The notes under the pieces are model-generated. The model was given only the letters and a program-made list of their open reading frames with translations. It was not told the origin of the DNA and did not search any database. Below are positions 1 to 11,662 of a stretch of DNA of 64,000 nt, in pieces (position 1 is the first letter of the stretch; every line of letters starts with the position of its first letter). The stretch spans positions 242,789,068 through 242,853,067 of the forward strand of contig NC_066579.1 in NCBI RefSeq assembly GCF_024323335.1. Direction: 5' to 3'. The DNA comes from Lathyrus oleraceus (Eukaryota; Streptophyta; Magnoliopsida; Fabales; Fabaceae). Made by a program: the position numbers and the translations under genes.

Positions 1-239
1 GTGCGTTTGGTTGTGATACAATTAAGTTTGGTTAAAAGTAAGTTGAACTTTAATTGATTTATATTTGAATAGAGTAATGTAACTGAGATTTTGAACATTT
101 GATTTAAAACATAACCTATAAACAACTAACAAAAATGATAGTTAGACAATGCTCATCCTATTCCTCAAAAAACATTTAAAAGCTCAAATAGGAAGTGGAT
201 CTCACTAAGTATCATAATTAACAAAAAAAAATGACATTG

Positions 240-660
240 ACTAATCTATTTTCACATATATTTTATTCTCTAAAATGTGAGATATCTTGAATTTAAAGAA
301 ACTTAACGTGTTTAAAACATTCTTCCATTTAATTAAAAGATGCCAAGAGATAATATTCACATTAAAAAATACACAAATGAGCAACATTGAATCATTTTCA
401 AGCCAAAGATTTATCCAATTGCTCATGTTAGCATATTTGATAGCAAACATAATTTCATGCCATTTAACTTATAAAACGAGGTGCAAACTTCGATCTTAGC
501 TCGGAAAAATCCCAAGAATATTCTTAAATTATCTCTAAAGATGCCACAACATGTTGATATTCTAGAAGAAGCTTCATCCTTGTTGCACTTAATCCAATTA
601 TGACTAGGAAAATATCAATTAACTTGTATAATTTTAGGTGCGGGAGGTGGTCGACATTTA
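240..660 (-). pseudogene. LINE RNase H domain remnant
   Basis: The minus strand contains N-W-I-K-C-N-K-D-E-A (about 565-600), the start of the plant LINE RNase H, where D is an active-site position. C-C-G-I-F-R-D-N follows, and then, at 241-450, an open stretch with A-I-K-Y-A-N-M-S-N-W-I-N-L-W-L-E-N-D-S containing further conserved acidic positions. It would degrade RNA in hybrids during second-strand synthesis. A frame change splits it in two. Confidence 0.75.
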
Positions 661-869
661 ATGTCAAAACATTTAATAATTTTAAACTCATGAATTGAAG
701 AATACATCTAACCCTTGAAAGAAGTAGATTCCATAAAGACTTATTGTTTAGCATGAAGAATGTCTCCATCAAAGTCAATTTTACCATTTTGAAACATGAT
801 ATTATTTCTTGTGTGTCAAGTTTTTCAAAGAATTATTATGATGAGAGTCATGATTACATTATGAATATG

Positions 870-1480
870 AGAGATCCAACTTCTACCAACAAGTTTGAAT
901 AACCTTTCATAACTAATTCTATCAATTTTCATGTCAAACGATCGCTCCATCATTGCTAGAAAGTAAGGTGTACATGTATCTAAGAAAAAAATTGTCTATA
1001 GTTTCCACATCATGATCATAGAGAGAGCACCTCGAGACCATATGAATTCCCCTTCGAATTAGGTTGTCTTATGTAACAACAACTTTATGCATTAGATTCC
1101 AAGTGACTAATGACTTAGTAAGAGGCATGTAGGGATGTCAAGTGAATTTTTTCAAGAAAGGTCAATGTGATCCCTCCGGATACATTATAGGTATCTTTAA
1201 AAGATAGATCACTATTTGTAGATCCTATCAAAACGAGATCATTAACAGAAGTATTATCAAATTACAAGATTATTTTCAAAATATTTTCAATAATTTAAGG
1301 AGTCAAATTCGATAATCCATGAGGAATGTTCAAATTGATGTCTTGCATAGTTGAGTTGTTCTTAGTAGTTTGCATAAATTGAATATCCAATGGCAATATT
1401 AGGTGTATATCTTTGATTTTGTGTCCCAACCAATTGTCAGTCCATAAATCAATGTTCTTCCTATTACCAATTTGTCATCT
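870..1480 (-). pseudogene. LINE C-terminal linker and zf-RVT remnant
   Basis: At about 1430-1480 the minus strand gives I-G-N-R-K-N-I-D-L-W-T-D-N-W-L-G, the conserved G-x-x-I-x-x-W-x-D-x-W-L stretch that precedes the zinc-binding domain of plant LINE RTs. From about 1130 to 870 fragments resemble the zf-RVT consensus (R-R-G-I-H-M-V-S-R-C-S-L in a shifted frame). The domain is thought to bind the element's own RNA or DNA. Confidence 0.7.
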
Positions 1481-1719
1481 AATATGTTCCTCATGAAAGG
1501 AAAATAAATGATTAAATACATGTCATATTGATGAACAAATATGATGCATGGTTGATCTTTTGTGTTTGAAATATTTACTAATAAGGATAGAAGACCCCTG
1601 ATTATTGTTAGTCAATAATTTCTAACAATGAGATAAATAACCGAATTTGTTTATTATATTAATATCTCTTAGACCAAGACCTCATGCAAAAAAGGTGAGC
1701 AAATATATAGAATTATATC

Positions 1720-2730
1720 TTGTATGGCTAAGTAGACCAATTTAACCATACATGTGATAGGAATATGGTAGCCCTTCCAAGTAACTAACTAGCTTGGCCA
1801 ATACTACATCTGCTATGAACTGAAGATGGTGAGTTCTAGGCTTGTCTTTGAATATAAGAACTCCAATATTGTTAAATGGTGTATGTTCCACATTGAATCA
1901 AAGTATATATGTAATGTGCCTCAACCTAGATCCAAAATTACCCATCATAAAGCTTACACTTAGTTGGACTGGCGTGTTAACCAAAATTTTGACCATATTA
2001 TTAAAATATTTATAGAATATTTGTAGATACAAATGGTTGTCTTACTAGGTAGTATAAATGTTAGCTTACCCTGATCTACCAATATAAATAAATACATACT
2101 AAGTGCCTCTTCAACAATGCAAAAGAGTAAGGGAGATAGAGGATCTCCTTGCCTCACTCCTCTAGAACTAAAAAAACCTTGAGCTTTTCCATTTACCATG
2201 ATTGACATTTTTGTTGAGTGGAGAATGGTAAGAATCCAATCACAAAACTTTTTATCAGAGCCAAGTTGAACAAGAATTTTAATAAGATAATGTCAATCTA
2301 AAGTGTCAAAGGTTTTTCTGATATTTATCTTCAAACCCATACTACCTCCAAATGATTTCTTGTCAAAGAAATTAATGATTTATGAAGTGATTCCAGTGCA
2401 CTCATAAATATGTTTGTGCCCCCAATGAAGCCTATTTGGTGTTTTGAAAAAATATTTAAGAGCTAAGATGGCTAACCTGTCTGCAATGATCTTAATGAAT
2501 ATTTTGAATTGAAAATTTGCAAGTGCAAGAGGTCTATATCATCCAATAGAATTTTCTCCATGTTGTTTAGGTATCAAAGTCACATTTAGTGAATTGATAT
2601 TAAGAAGGATCCAAACTTGTTAAATGAAATGATTCACTGAATTGATCACATCTCTCCTCACTATATCCCAATAGGCTTGGAAAAACATCTCATAAAGCCA
2701 TCACGGCCTAGAGCAGAATCACCATCCATA
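1720..2730 (-). pseudogene. LINE reverse transcriptase domain remnant
   Basis: Several RT blocks are readable on the minus strand. Near 2490-2560 is Y-R-P-L-A-L-A-N-F-Q-F-K (fingers). Near 2290-2350 is M-G-L-K-I-N-I-R-K-T-F-D-T-L-D, the first catalytic aspartate region. At 2130-2180 is R-G-V-R-Q-G-D-P-L-S-P-L-L-F. The expected F/Y-A-D-D block falls near 2000-2030 but is not intact. Downstream, near 1745-1860, is the G-x-x-I-F-K-D-K-P-R ... L-V-S-Y-L-E-G segment of the thumb. Stops and frame changes make it a pseudogene. Confidence 0.88.
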
Positions 2731-3091
2731 TTGTGCATTACATTATTAATTTATTTTAGATGAGACATTCTAGTGAGATATTCATTATCCATGTGAATTA
2801 TAAGTTATCAGAGAGTTATCTCCACCACACACGTATAACTGTATTTGTTTTTTGAATTAAACAAAATTTTGTAGAGTTTAATAACAAGATTATATAATTA
2901 AATGTCCTCCACCAAACAAATTTGACATACCTCGGTCTAGTGATTTTTTTACTATCATATATTAATTTCACTATTTTGTGAAAAAAATTGTATTCCTATC
3001 TCCATCCTTAAACCATTTATTCCTCACCTTGTTCCTCCAAATCTGGTTCTGCGTATGCAATGCCTTATCTAACAAAAGTTAATATTTCTCC

Positions 3092-3274
3092 CTATAATCC
3101 AAGATCATCATTGTAATCTACATCATTAATCAAGCTTTGTATCTTGTTAAATTCATCCCTAGATTGAGTGAATTTAAGATGAATATTTCTAAATTTATCT
3201 TTGTTCCATTTCTTAAGAATAGTTTTAAGAGATCTCAACTTAGTATATAAAATAAACATAGGGAAACCAACCAC
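3092..3274 (-). pseudogene. LINE linker between endonuclease and RT
   Basis: A 60-residue open stretch contains K-T-I-L-K-K-W-N-K-D-K-F-R-N-I. This resembles the L-K-x-W-N-K-x-x-F-G-N-I linker that plant LINE ORF2 proteins carry between endonuclease and reverse transcriptase. Its place between the two domains supports the call. It has no enzymatic role that I can name. Confidence 0.75.
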
Positions 3275-3379
3275 ACAAGTGTTCTAAATATCATCAATCA
3301 GTTTCTGGAACTATCATCTAGAATCCAAACATTTAGAAAAATGAATGGCCTATCCGAATAAAACCTACCTTTGTTACAA

Positions 3380-4031
3380 TGGAGAAAATATGGTAATAGT
3401 ATGACTACTTATTGATCAAAGTGGGGAAATTGAGTGTGTTCCAATCATCTTGCCAATTATTATTACAAATGATTTTGTCATGTCGAACAGAAGAGTAATC
3501 CCCACCTTCATTGGTCCAAGAATAATATCTACCATTAGTGTCATTATGCATAATCTCACAAGTTCAAGTTTTTTTAAGGACATCTGCCAAATTTCTCACA
3601 GGAAGCAATAACTGCATTGAAATCACCTATAATGCACCAAGGGCCATAATTGGCCCGTTGAAAACTGGTAAGTTCATTTCATAATTTTCTTCGAAACACA
3701 TAGGAGTTACTTTCATATAAAACTGCAATGAAGAATTTAGTTTGATAAACTTCTATAGAAAAAGTTACATGTTGTTAAGACAAACTCAACAAAAAGGCAT
3801 TCATATCTATTGCATAAAAAAGGCTATAGGTTTGAATCATGATTCTATCTAAAATTTAATGGAAATCTCTTAAGTTTGAGTTGTTTCAGACACTCATCTT
3901 GGAAACGAGCATAAGGAGTCATTGATTCAACAATAAAAATCAAGTTAGGCTTTTGCTGATCACAAATGTTTTTCATAGCCAGCCTGATATAAAAGTTTCC
4001 TACTCCTCTAGCATTCCAATAAATGGCTTTC
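3380..4031 (-). pseudogene. LINE endonuclease domain remnant (APE type)
   Basis: The minus strand begins with the pattern A-I-Y-W-N-A-R-G-V-G-N, the usual start of plant LINE endonucleases. Near 3590-3655 it gives W-C-I-I-G-D-F-N-A-V-I, where the GDFN motif carries catalytic residues. Around 3400-3530 it gives Y-Y-S-W-T-N-E-G-G and then R-H-D-K-I-I-C-N, matching the family's end region. In a living element this domain nicks the target DNA. Frameshifts and stops lie between these blocks. Confidence 0.85.
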
Positions 4032-4663
4032 GTTTAATGGTGTTGTGTTTACTCAACATGGCTAATGTGTTGATTTACATTCTAGGTTGGGTTAGTTTAT
4101 GTCGTTCCCTATCCTTTTTCTTGACCAAAGTAAATTCTTTATGACGTGGCTTAGGATGATTATCTTCATCACCTAAAGGTTATTCTTCTTCTCCAAATGC
4201 AAACTGTCACATGGATCTCTCACTAAATTCTTACCAATATTTTCCATAACCATAAGATCAGGATAAAATTTCCACCTTCTCTCATCATCCAACTCTTTCT
4301 CAATCACAAAATTCTCATTCAAATCATAATAAGTCTTCACTATTATTTCTTCTTCATTCAGATATCTTGTTTATGATAAATTCTCCTCATTATCATTAAC
4401 CTCATTATCTGCATGAATAGCCACAACAAAGTAGTCCTTCTCCATGTCATTCTCAAGAGTATGATTTCATATCTTATTCAAATATATAGATTTGTCATTC
4501 ACGATGACATTTATAAATTCATCATTCGCTATGTCCTTCATATTGTCATTAACTCGTATAACCTATTTGGACTTTTTAGGCATGCATCATGTGGATTATT
4601 TAATTAGGGGCTTTTCTACGTTATTGCCTTTCAACTTCCAACATTTATAAAAATATGAAAAAT

Positions 4664-4680
4664 ACACACACACACACACA
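4664..4680. repeat. (AC)n microsatellite
   Basis: About eight uninterrupted AC dinucleotides followed by a degenerate continuation (tgcacgcacaa). It lies in AT-rich DNA between the LINE and the first LTR. Confidence 0.9.
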
Positions 4681-4682
4681 TG

Positions 4683-4945
4683 CACGCACAAAATGATCAC
4701 AAGAAGAGGTAAAATCTTGTACTCCAATTCAATAATGAAAGTATAACCCTCTCGTTCCATCCAAATATGATCATGGAGAATATGTAACATGTTAAGGTGC
4801 GTACTTGCTAAACAAGTACAATGAGGAAAACTCCTTGTTGTGTAGGGATGTCTTAGGTGTTTAGGGTATTTGGTTGTGTTTTGGGCTAGATCACGTAGGA
4901 TTATCCGCTTTCAGTTGGATCTTTAAGAATGGCCTCCTAAGGGAC
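4683..4945. other. Unassigned spacer
   Basis: AT-rich sequence between the LINE remnant and the start of an LTR. I see no ORF, RNA or repeat family that I can name here. It may be part of the LINE upstream region or old intergenic DNA. Confidence 0.5.
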
Positions 4946-5344
4946 TGTCACGTCACAAAAAATACAACCACGAGTGTATCGCACACACACAAATGATTAA
5001 ACAGAGTTACCATATGACTTTATTCATTCCAAATAAGTAAAGGGAAAATATCGATAAAACCATTAGAAGAAATAGAAAATGGTCGTCGCAACCAAATTCG
5101 AGTTCGAGAGTCGATTATGCGAAGGGAAGGTATTAACACCTCTCACATCCGTTGTACTCAACGGGAACCATTTAGTTATAGTTGTACTCAACGGGAACCA
5201 TTTAGTTATGTTAGCTTAATGTTATTTTTTTATTCGAGTCATTAAAAGTTTAAAAGTAAAAGAAAAGGGGTTGCAAAAAGGTTTTTATTAGGGTGTTTGA
5301 CAAGATTGTGAGTCTTGCTCTTACGTATCCTCAGGTATGATGAG
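4946..5344 (-). mobile_element. Start of an Ogre-type LTR, cut by element P
   Basis: The stretch starts TGTCACGTCACAAAA, which parallels the TGTCGCAACTTGCGAAAA start of the E-family LTR at 14341. It then carries the same landmark block (gtcgcaacc ... gagtcgattatgcgaaggg, about 5093-5140) seen at 14473-14520, so it is a related LTR in the same (minus) orientation. It stops abruptly at 5344, where the P element LTR begins. The rest should lie beyond the far end of P, outside the window. A perfect 30-bp tandem duplication, apart from the last base, occurs at 5151-5210. Confidence 0.7.
5151..5210. repeat. 30-bp tandem duplication
   Basis: Two adjacent copies of a 30-bp unit beginning gttgtactcaacgggaacca (5151-5180 and 5181-5210), differing only at the last base. 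A recent slippage-type duplication inside the truncated LTR. Confidence 0.9.
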
Positions 5345-8300
5345 TGTAATACCCCAATTTTGACCCTAAGATCCCTCATGCAATCTCATCATATGCATGC
5401 ATTGGGATCATACTTTGGCATCCTCCTTACCCCTTTTTCATTGGGTTTGTTTTGGGAGAGATCACCAAGCACCATGTGATTGTATCATACTTGTATAGTA
5501 TCATTTCACTAACCAAAATACCAAAAATATGTCTTTGTATTTACCTAACTCTTTTGTAGGTAGGGCATGATCACCATTGATCTATCAAGTTCATATCAAG
5601 GGTTTAAGACCCTCATAGTTAAGAGCACAACCAAGGAATGATCCACAATGTCTCTAAGAATCATATATGAGTCCCAATGACAGTTGCATGTTATTTTGAT
5701 CAAGATTTCTTCTAGAGTTTGGAGTTGGTTTGCCTTGGAAACCCTAGTTTGTCTGGGTATCTTGAGTAACTTCTTCAACAAGATTCCTCATCAATTGATC
5801 AAATTTATAAAGGGGCACTTCAAAATTCATCATCTTATTCATATATGATCTACCATGAGCCTAAAAACTCAAGAGAATTGCAAGTTAGCAAGTTGGTTGA
5901 TGGTGGTTGGCCAGATGAATTCATCTGATCAAAACTGGGTCTCCGTAGACCCTATCTCCTACAATTTTCACCATATGAAAATTATTACAAGAGAAAAGTT
6001 ACTCTAAATGACATTAAAAACAACTTTCATGTTTAGGACTAGAGCTAACTGTTCTTGGAAATTCATTTCTATGTTGAAACATTATAGGTCATTTTGTCTA
6101 AACCCTAATGTGAAAGTCAACTTCCCAAGGCCATAACTTGCTCAATTTTTATGATATGAAAGATTTATAAGTTTCATAATCAAATTCAAGATGTCTAATT
6201 CAACCTTTATGTTTGGAGTGAGAGCTAAATCAACTTTTATGAGCATGTGATATGAGGATACATTATAGGTCATTTTGGACCAATACCATTGAACAAGTGA
6301 TTTTCCTAAACTTCAAAAATGAATAACTCTCTCATTATAAATCCAAATGATGTCAAATTGGTGACCATTTTGAAGGTATTTGAAATATATACAACTTTGA
6401 TGAAGGAACATTTCTCATTTGGAACTCATATAAAATGTTTAGTAAGGTGGAACATTGAAGTATATGACTTGACACTTAGAAATTTTTTCAACATGTTGAA
6501 ATTTTAAAACTTCCACCTCAAAATTCACCATTATCCAAGTTCCAAATGGAAAAGTGTTAAACATAAGTGTTGATCTTGATCTAGGCTTTCCAAAGAGTCC
6601 TAATTCATTAATTTTGGGTCAAGTTTGCTAGGCCTGCACATGGTGTTAACAGGCCTGCATCAATTGGTAAAATAAAAACTTCAAATGATCATTTCACATT
6701 GCCTTGCTAATCAAGTTTGATTCATACCTCATTTCAGTTGGTTTTGGACCTTATTGCATTTCTTCATGGGCCTGTACACGCCCATGCAAGCTTGAACATG
6801 ACATTGCCAAATTTGGAAGAAATTGCAAGTGTGCAAATAACACTTGAATTTGCTATAAATATAGACCCTCTGAGCTCATTTTAGAGGATCCTTGTGCGCC
6901 AGCTTTGTCTCCACTCTTCAAATCCTCACAATTCAAAGGAAAACCTGATAATTTTCACTTGAAAATTGAGTTTGAATCTCACTATTTGGAGATTCAAAAA
7001 CTCCAGGATCCAAAGCTTCTTACCATTTCGAATCCACTTCTGCAAGATATTGAAGCAAGATCAAATAAGAATTGAAGCAAGAGAGATCAAGTTATGCACA
7101 ACATTGAAGGTATTTTCCAGATTTTTTCTTTCTCTTCGATTCTCACTCAATTCTCATCAATTCTCTTGGATCTTTGGTTGTCTGAAGTTTTACCAATGTA
7201 GGCAAGAAGATTGAGTTTCTTGGAGGTTAAATTGAAGCAACTCAGTTGACACACCTCAAAATTCAACTCTTCATATCTTTCTATATATTTGGAGTTAGTT
7301 AAATTGAGGTCAGATTCGTGCTCTACGCCATTTTTTCTTTCAGATCATGTCCTCCTTTTTCATTTATGTCATGGTAATGATTGGACTAGTCAGACCAAGG
7401 TCGCCTGAGAAGACGACCGGCGCTTTGCTCCGGCAATGATGTGGCGTGGTCCTGAACCATTGATCCAGTTTAAAATGTTTTAATCACAAGCGTTGGTTTG
7501 GATGACCAATTGTGTGGCCCAATGACTAAGTTCCATCATGGAACGTGCATTTGTGTCCACTTGATCTACCACCTCAATTAATGAGGGAGATCAAGTGGGC
7601 CACGTTTTTTTGTATTTTCTGATTTTTATTTTATTCCTTTGATTTTCATTAATTCATATTAATATTAATACTGATCCAAAAAATATGAGAGTTTCACCAA
7701 TTTTTTTAAATAAAACCCTCTTTCATATTCTGAATTAAAATTATTTTTTGGATCATTATTAATATTTTTCATGATTTAATTGATTTTGTGATTATTTTAA
7801 TTGTTTAAAAATACTTTTAAGTTTCCAAAAATTCTGAATTTTTTTCTCCAAGGTCCTTTGACCTTGTTTGACCTATGATAAATCCCATGGCCATTTCTTT
7901 GGTGTTTTGATGAGGTTTTAGGAAATTGACCAACCATATTTAATTTAATGCATTATATTTAGTATTTTTTAAATTGAATAAATGCCAAATAATTGTGTTG
8001 ATCCATTTTGATTGACTTTGTAAGTTTGACTTGTGTTGTTGGGCTTTGGTCAAGGTTGATTTGACTTTGCTAGGTTAAGATCATTGGATTTAGGGATTGA
8101 TGGAATGTACATTCCATCTCCCAAAATGAATAAATGATCTTAATTTGGTAAAAGTCCTCCTTTATCCAATTTGAGTTTGATTTATCTTTCCTCCCTCTTC
8201 ATCTCATTCCCCTTCTTTATGCATTCATGTCATGGTCCTATGATATCTCTACATCCTAAGGCTAGTTGATTGCAAAATCAACATAAGTATGGATGAGATT

Positions 8301-9994
8301 AGGCCACCACTTTTGCATATTCTTTTGGTGTGTGGTATGTTTCATGAGCATAGTCCATTATACTATGTCTCTAACATGCATTAACACCAAAATTCTATTG
8401 CTTGACCTCAAATAGTTATGACTTCTACAGAAGTCCAATTGCGATTGCTTAACATAGCGCTAAATTTTGACACAAAAGGCATAACATTCTAGTTAGTGAG
8501 ATTGTAAGTCTCCCCTCTTTCATGGTATTGTGTAGAAACTTGGCCTTTTTTCCTTCCTTTAGAAGATGTCTTGGTTCAAGGATCCATGCTTGTGATAAGT
8601 GGGTTGAGTGTTCTCCAAAGAATGACTTAAAAATAAAAGTAAAAGTTATAATAACTTCTAACACATTAACAACTAACATTTAATTTCAAGTCATTTACTT
8701 TAATGCATTTTATTTTTTAAGCCTTAATCAATTGCCATTATTCATACCATTCTAATTGTTTATGTTAATGTCATTTTTTACTTTGTCCATTTGGACCATA
8801 TTTTGTGATATATTTTGTTTGTGTATATTGTGTTTGATTGTGTGGACTTTGACCATTAACGTACATAATAAGAACAAAAACCCTAAAAAATACCTTGTGT
8901 GGACTGTTGGTTTGACCTGAGACTATTGGACTTATAATTTAGGCAACACTCCATATCAAAGGACTTGGCCAATGCCAACTTTCATGTAACCAAGTGCTTG
9001 TAATTTGAAACTTCTCCTGATAGATCATTGAAGATCCATTTTAGTTCATCTGCAACATGATCATTGTGAAGCTGTTATTTTGAACTGTGACTTGTGGCAT
9101 TGTGGAACTCATATGTTACATGGGCAAATTTGAAGAAGATCATGGAATTTCTAAGCTTGGATGTGACTATCTTTATTTGATGCCTTGCTCTTCAAGTTGA
9201 TATATTGTGCATTGTTTGTTGCTTGATTCTAATGTCCAAGGGAATTTGGGTTTCTATATGACACTCTTGTCTTTTAAATTTGTGCTTAGGGCTAGTCCCT
9301 TCATCTCCTCCCCATTTCTTTAATTTCAAAATCTCTCCCTCTTGTTTTTAAAATCTTCTCTGCCTGTGCTTGTTTTCTAAACTTAGACCATATTGCAAAT
9401 TAGAAATTTGGCCTTATGCCATTGCATTTTCCAACTTCTTTTCTCAATCAAATTCGTAAATATACTTAACTATACTTGACTTAAAATTTTCAGAAAGCCA
9501 AAAAGAATTAACTCATTCAAACCATTTTTAGGCCTTTGTGCCTTTCAAACTTAAATTTTTGTTAAAAAAGCAATACATCCACTTTGAAATTTATAGCACG
9601 AACTACGAGGTTTTGATCCCTCATTTTTATGTTGGTACGTAGGCACAAGTCCGAAGGTCTTGTTAAACACAAAAATATAATTAATGAATTCTTTTCTCAT
9701 CCCCCCATTCTATTTGCTTGCAAATATCATTTGTACAAAAATACATATGCACATAAAAAAGAGCTCCCTAGGAGTACCTAGGACACTTTGGGTGCTAACA
9801 CCTTCCCTCTGTGTAACAAACCCCCTCACCTGTAATCTTTGGCATTTTATTAGTTTTAATTTGAAAACTTCTTACTTTTGGGTTTTGTTCGTACTTTTCC
9901 CCTTTCCCTTAGAAACAATAAAAACGCGGTGGCGACTCTTGTTATTTAATGTCTAGCTTATCCATAGCTTGATGATCATGAATTTATCGCTACA
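5345..9994 (+). repeat. 5' LTR of element P (4650 bp)
   Basis: The LTR starts TGTAATACCCCAATTTTGAC and ends TTATCGCTACA, giving TG...CA ends. The PBS follows ten bases later. It is the reverse complement in kind of the M LTRs (43121-47848 and from 59866), which fixes both ends. At 4.65 kb it is in the size range known for Ogre LTRs. It carries diverged internal sub-repeats (for example attataggtcattttg at about 6080-6110 and 6260-6280). No gene is encoded; short ORFs inside are chance readings. Confidence 0.9.
6854..6861 (+). promoter_or_regulatory. TATA box of the P 5' LTR
   Basis: TATAAATA within gctataaatatagaccc, in the sense direction of the element and about 1.5 kb into the LTR. This is the typical core promoter form of plant LTR elements. 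Transcription would start about 30 bp downstream, dividing U3 from R. The matching site in the M 3' LTR has decayed. Confidence 0.6.
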
Positions 9995-10003
9995 GAAATT
10001 AAG

Positions 10004-10022
10004 TGGATGACTCTGCTGGGGA
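10004..10022 (+). promoter_or_regulatory. Primer binding site of P (degenerate)
   Basis: TGGATGACTCTGCTGGGGA lies ten bases after the LTR end. It differs from the clean site of elements F and M (TGGCGACTCTGCTGGGGA) by one change and one inserted base. Ogre elements are known to use a tRNA-Arg primer, and this site is taken to be the complement of that tRNA's 3' end. I have not aligned it to a tRNA. Confidence 0.8.
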
Positions 10023-10844
10023 GTAGTCTCCAGTGGGTTTAGCCTACTTTTTTGTTTGATGTATGTATAATTTTTTTGTGTGATATAATCTTCTTGTTGT
10101 GCTTGGTGATCTCTGAGTGGTGAGATAAGTTCTAACCCGAACTTGAGTGCAATTAAGATAGTATAGTCATGTTCGACTTGTGTGGAGTAGTCCTTAACAA
10201 GTTGGCTTGAGACCCATCTGCTCAGTGGAGACCCTTTTGGATTTGGAAATGCCACACAAGTATTTGTGTTTAGGCATTACTATCTCTGATTTGGGGTCCA
10301 AGAAGCTGAGGACCGTAGAACATTTACCCCCTCTTGGCCTATTTAGGACGTAGTGTAGAGACTGTTCAAGTGTAGACTTGATAACAGTTGTTACGCGATA
10401 CTACACTCAGACGAGTTTCTCTTGAGAATATTATGGGTTGATGAATCAGTCATCCTAACCTGTAATATTCGATAGATGTAATTAAGACTCTGGGAACTTT
10501 TTAGAACATGATATATAGGTTTTTATCCTTAGCTCACTCCCTTGGGATGGTTCTTACCCAGACTCCATGCTCGTGACTTACAACAAATCCTTCATTCTTG
10601 GTTGATCCAATAAAGTCTTGTCAATATCAATGGAACTTGGGTGTTGATAAGGTGAAAACCATAATCCACCAAAATGGATGATTTATCTTGACAATGACTT
10701 GATTCATCCATTGACCTTTGTTTGTTTGCCTTGTGTGTGATCCCTTATTTGTGATTGTTGTATTCATACATTCATACGCATCATAACATTCATTACACGA
10801 AAATTTCAAGGAACTGAGGTGTTATTTGAAAACCTTTTCAGACC
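10023..10844 (+). other. Untranslated leader of P
   Basis: An 820-bp non-coding stretch between PBS and ORF1. It matches, in reverse, the leader of M at 58989-59838 (shared landmarks include gctgaggaccgtagaacattta and gagtttctcttgagaatatt). In an active element this would hold packaging signals. I see no coding frame in it. Confidence 0.75.
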
Positions 10845-11662
10845 ACGGATTGTGGACGAAGTAACACTAAGAAGTACAGTTTCAGATGTCTGGACTTGAA
10901 AGAGTTAAGGAAGCTAACATCTTTTGTATTAGATACCTTGGACTTCAAACAACGCCATGGGAAGCTTTTGTTTATCTTGTCTGCTGACGTGGTTGAAGGA
11001 CTTTTGAGTGTGTTAGTGCAGTTCTATGATCCTCTCTACCGTTGCTTAACTTTTCCTGATTATCAGTTGGTGCCTATGTTGGAGGAGTATGCCCATCTCT
11101 TGGGAATACCTGTCTCTAGCAAAGTGCCATTTAGTGGATTGGAAGAGATTCCCAGATCTCATGAAGCTCTTCACTTGAAAAAGTCTGAGATTAAGGCTCA
11201 TTGGGTGAAGAAAGGAGGATTGTTTGGGTTGCCAACTGATTTCCTCATCAAGGAAGCTACTGCCTTTGCTCAAGCCGGTAGTGTGGACCTTTTTGAAGCT
11301 ATCTTTGTGTTGCTCGTCTATGGTTTAACTTTGTTCCCTAACTTCGACGGTTTTGTTGATGTTAACACCATTAGAATTTTCTTGATTGGGAATCCCGTGC
11401 CTACTTTGTTGGGTGATATGTACTTCTCTTTGCATCTAAGGAATTCTAAGGTTGGTAGAACTATTGTCTGTTGCATTCCTCTTCTGTACAAGTGGTTTAT
11501 TTCGCACTTGCCTCAGACACCTGCTTTTGTGGAGAACAAACAATGTCTACGGTGGTCTCAGAGACTTATGTCTCTCACTAATGATGATATAGTTTGGTAT
11601 GATCCTTCTTTAAGCAGTTTGGACATTATTGATAGTTGTGGTGAATTCTCTAATGTACCTCT

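Larger units (their letters stand above)
100..4250 (-). mobile_element. Decayed L1-type LINE (ORF2 region)
   Basis: Reading the minus strand from about 4250 down to about 100 gives, in the correct order, the parts of a plant L1-type ORF2: endonuclease, linker, reverse transcriptase, thumb region, zf-RVT and RNase H. The frame is broken many times by stops and shifts, so no long ORF survives. A low-complexity acidic stretch (about 4200-4560) lies upstream of the endonuclease. I could not place a poly(A) tail or target duplication, so both ends are approximate. LINEs copy themselves by target-primed reverse transcription. This copy is clearly dead. Confidence 0.85.
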
